From Bacteroidetes bacterium 4572_112 (GTDB taxonomy: Bacteria > Bacteroidota > Bacteroidia > Bacteroidales > UBA1556), in contig NIUZ01000159.1 in NCBI GenBank assembly GCA_002254285.1, positions 1-6,614 on the forward strand: a DNA stretch of 6,614 nt, written 5' to 3'. A program made the position numbers and the translations under genes. The notes under the pieces were generated by a model. The model was not told the origin of the DNA. It did no database searches and saw only the letters and a list, made by a program, of their open reading frames with translations. This document shows positions 6,118 to 6,614 of the stretch, in pieces (position 1 is the stretch's first letter; each line of letters starts with the position of its first letter).

Positions 6118-6614
6118 ATGTTAGTAAAATCAATCAACAACTTGAAAAATGTATTTGTTATTAGTACCTTGTTAGTCCTATTAGCTTCTTGTGGAAGTGG
6201 TAGTGGTGAATTGACAGGTGTGCAAGACCGTGGCGAATGGTATCAAGACGATCCTTATGGTATGCTTTTCATCCCTATGGGAAGCTATAATATGGGAGCA
6301 TCAGATGAAGACGTGCCTTATGGTCAATCGAATCCTTCAAAAACAGTTTCTGTTCAAGCATTTTATATGGACGAAACCGAAATTACAAATAACGAATATC
6401 GTCAGTTTGTATATTGGGTTAAAGATTCTATAGCACACGTTATTCTTGGTGAATTAGGTGATGAAGAAATATTCGGAAACCACTTAAAAAGAAATAAAGA
6501 TGGTGATCCATACGAAGTTATGGAACAAGGTCAAATTCATAATCCTATTAATTGGGATGAGCCTATCTTATATGATGATACTGATGATTCGGAAAACGAA
6601 AGTACAGTAACAAT
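6118..6614 (+). CDS. gldK: GldK/PorK, T9SS outer-membrane-anchored ring lipoprotein (5' part, truncated by window edge)
   Basis: The first 165 codons are present; the family is usually 400-500 aa. GldK/PorK forms, with GldN/PorN, the large periplasmic ring of the type IX secretion system, held to the outer membrane by its lipid anchor. The N-terminus has a lipoprotein signal: a hydrophobic stretch (about 12-22), then lipobox LASC with the lipidated C25. GSGSGE follows, not a K(D/E)-type surface export signal, which fits a protein facing the periplasm. The FGE-sulfatase-like domain begins near residue 46 with DPYGMLFIPMGSYNMG, and FYMDETEITNNEYRQFVYW (82-100) is characteristic of GldK. An acidic stretch (about 146-161) follows. 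An in-frame TGA lies at 6112-6114, two codons before the ATG, so this is the first possible start. It probably shares the porP promoter. The rest of gldK and, by family precedent, gldLMN should lie beyond the right edge. Confidence 0.95.
   Translation, partial: MLVKSINNLKNVFVISTLLVLLASCGSGSGELTGVQDRGEWYQDDPYGMLFIPMGSYNMGASDEDVPYGQSNPSKTVSVQAFYMDETEITNNEYRQFVYWVKDSIAHVILGELGDEEIFGNHLKRNKDGDPYEVMEQGQIHNPINWDEPILYDDTDDSENESTVT

Noticed and set aside
6218..6433. A 71-codon open frame on the plus strand inside gldK
   Set aside because: It is a shadow in a different frame from the clearly recognisable GldK sequence.
1..6614. CRISPR array, tRNA/rRNA genes, insertion sequences or transposases
   Set aside because: Reading both strands showed no regularly spaced repeats with spacers, no tRNA-like T-arm in a cloverleaf context, no rRNA sequence, and no transposase or integrase coding.

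Overview
The window reads as chromosomal DNA of a Bacteroidota bacterium. The strongest evidence is a pair of type IX secretion (T9SS) genes found only in that phylum, porP and gldK/porK. Supporting signs are AT-rich DNA (very AT-rich between genes), starts without Shine-Dalgarno sequences, and promoter elements of the Bacteroidota type (TAnnTTTG). The order or genus cannot be fixed from this sequence alone.

Layout from left to right. (1) 1-617, minus strand: the first 205 codons of miaB, a radical-SAM tRNA methylthiotransferase, running off the left edge. (2) 618-1055: a 438-bp divergent intergenic region with a candidate promoter for each flanking gene, four copies of the octamer AAATATGC, palindromic TATTCAT/ATGAATA words, and a terminator-like hairpin at the predicted 5' end of the topA transcript. 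(3) 1056-3491, plus strand: topA, a complete type IA topoisomerase without zinc-binding cysteines and with a 54-residue lysine-repeat tail. (4) 3499-4674, plus strand: a ureohydrolase (arginase/formimidoylglutamase) fold protein, 7 bp after topA and probably cotranscribed with it. Three of its six expected metal ligands are replaced, so it is probably not a working manganese hydrolase. (5) 4675-5074: a non-coding gap with an inverted repeat, a word shared with the miaB-topA gap, a GC-richer patch, and a good candidate promoter for the next operon. (6) 5075-6052: porP, a PorP/SprF-family outer-membrane protein. (7) 6118-6614: the start of gldK/porK, a lipoprotein of the T9SS periplasmic ring, cut by the right edge.

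Functionally the window joins housekeeping genes (tRNA modification, DNA supercoiling) to the left end of what is normally the porP-gldK-gldL-gldM-gldN secretion/gliding operon. PorP and GldK work together at the outer membrane. The ureohydrolase-like protein between topA and porP has no evident metabolic partner here. It is the least understood gene and the best candidate for undescribed biology. No mobile element, CRISPR array, tRNA or rRNA was found, and I see no sign of a novel multi-gene system beyond this.
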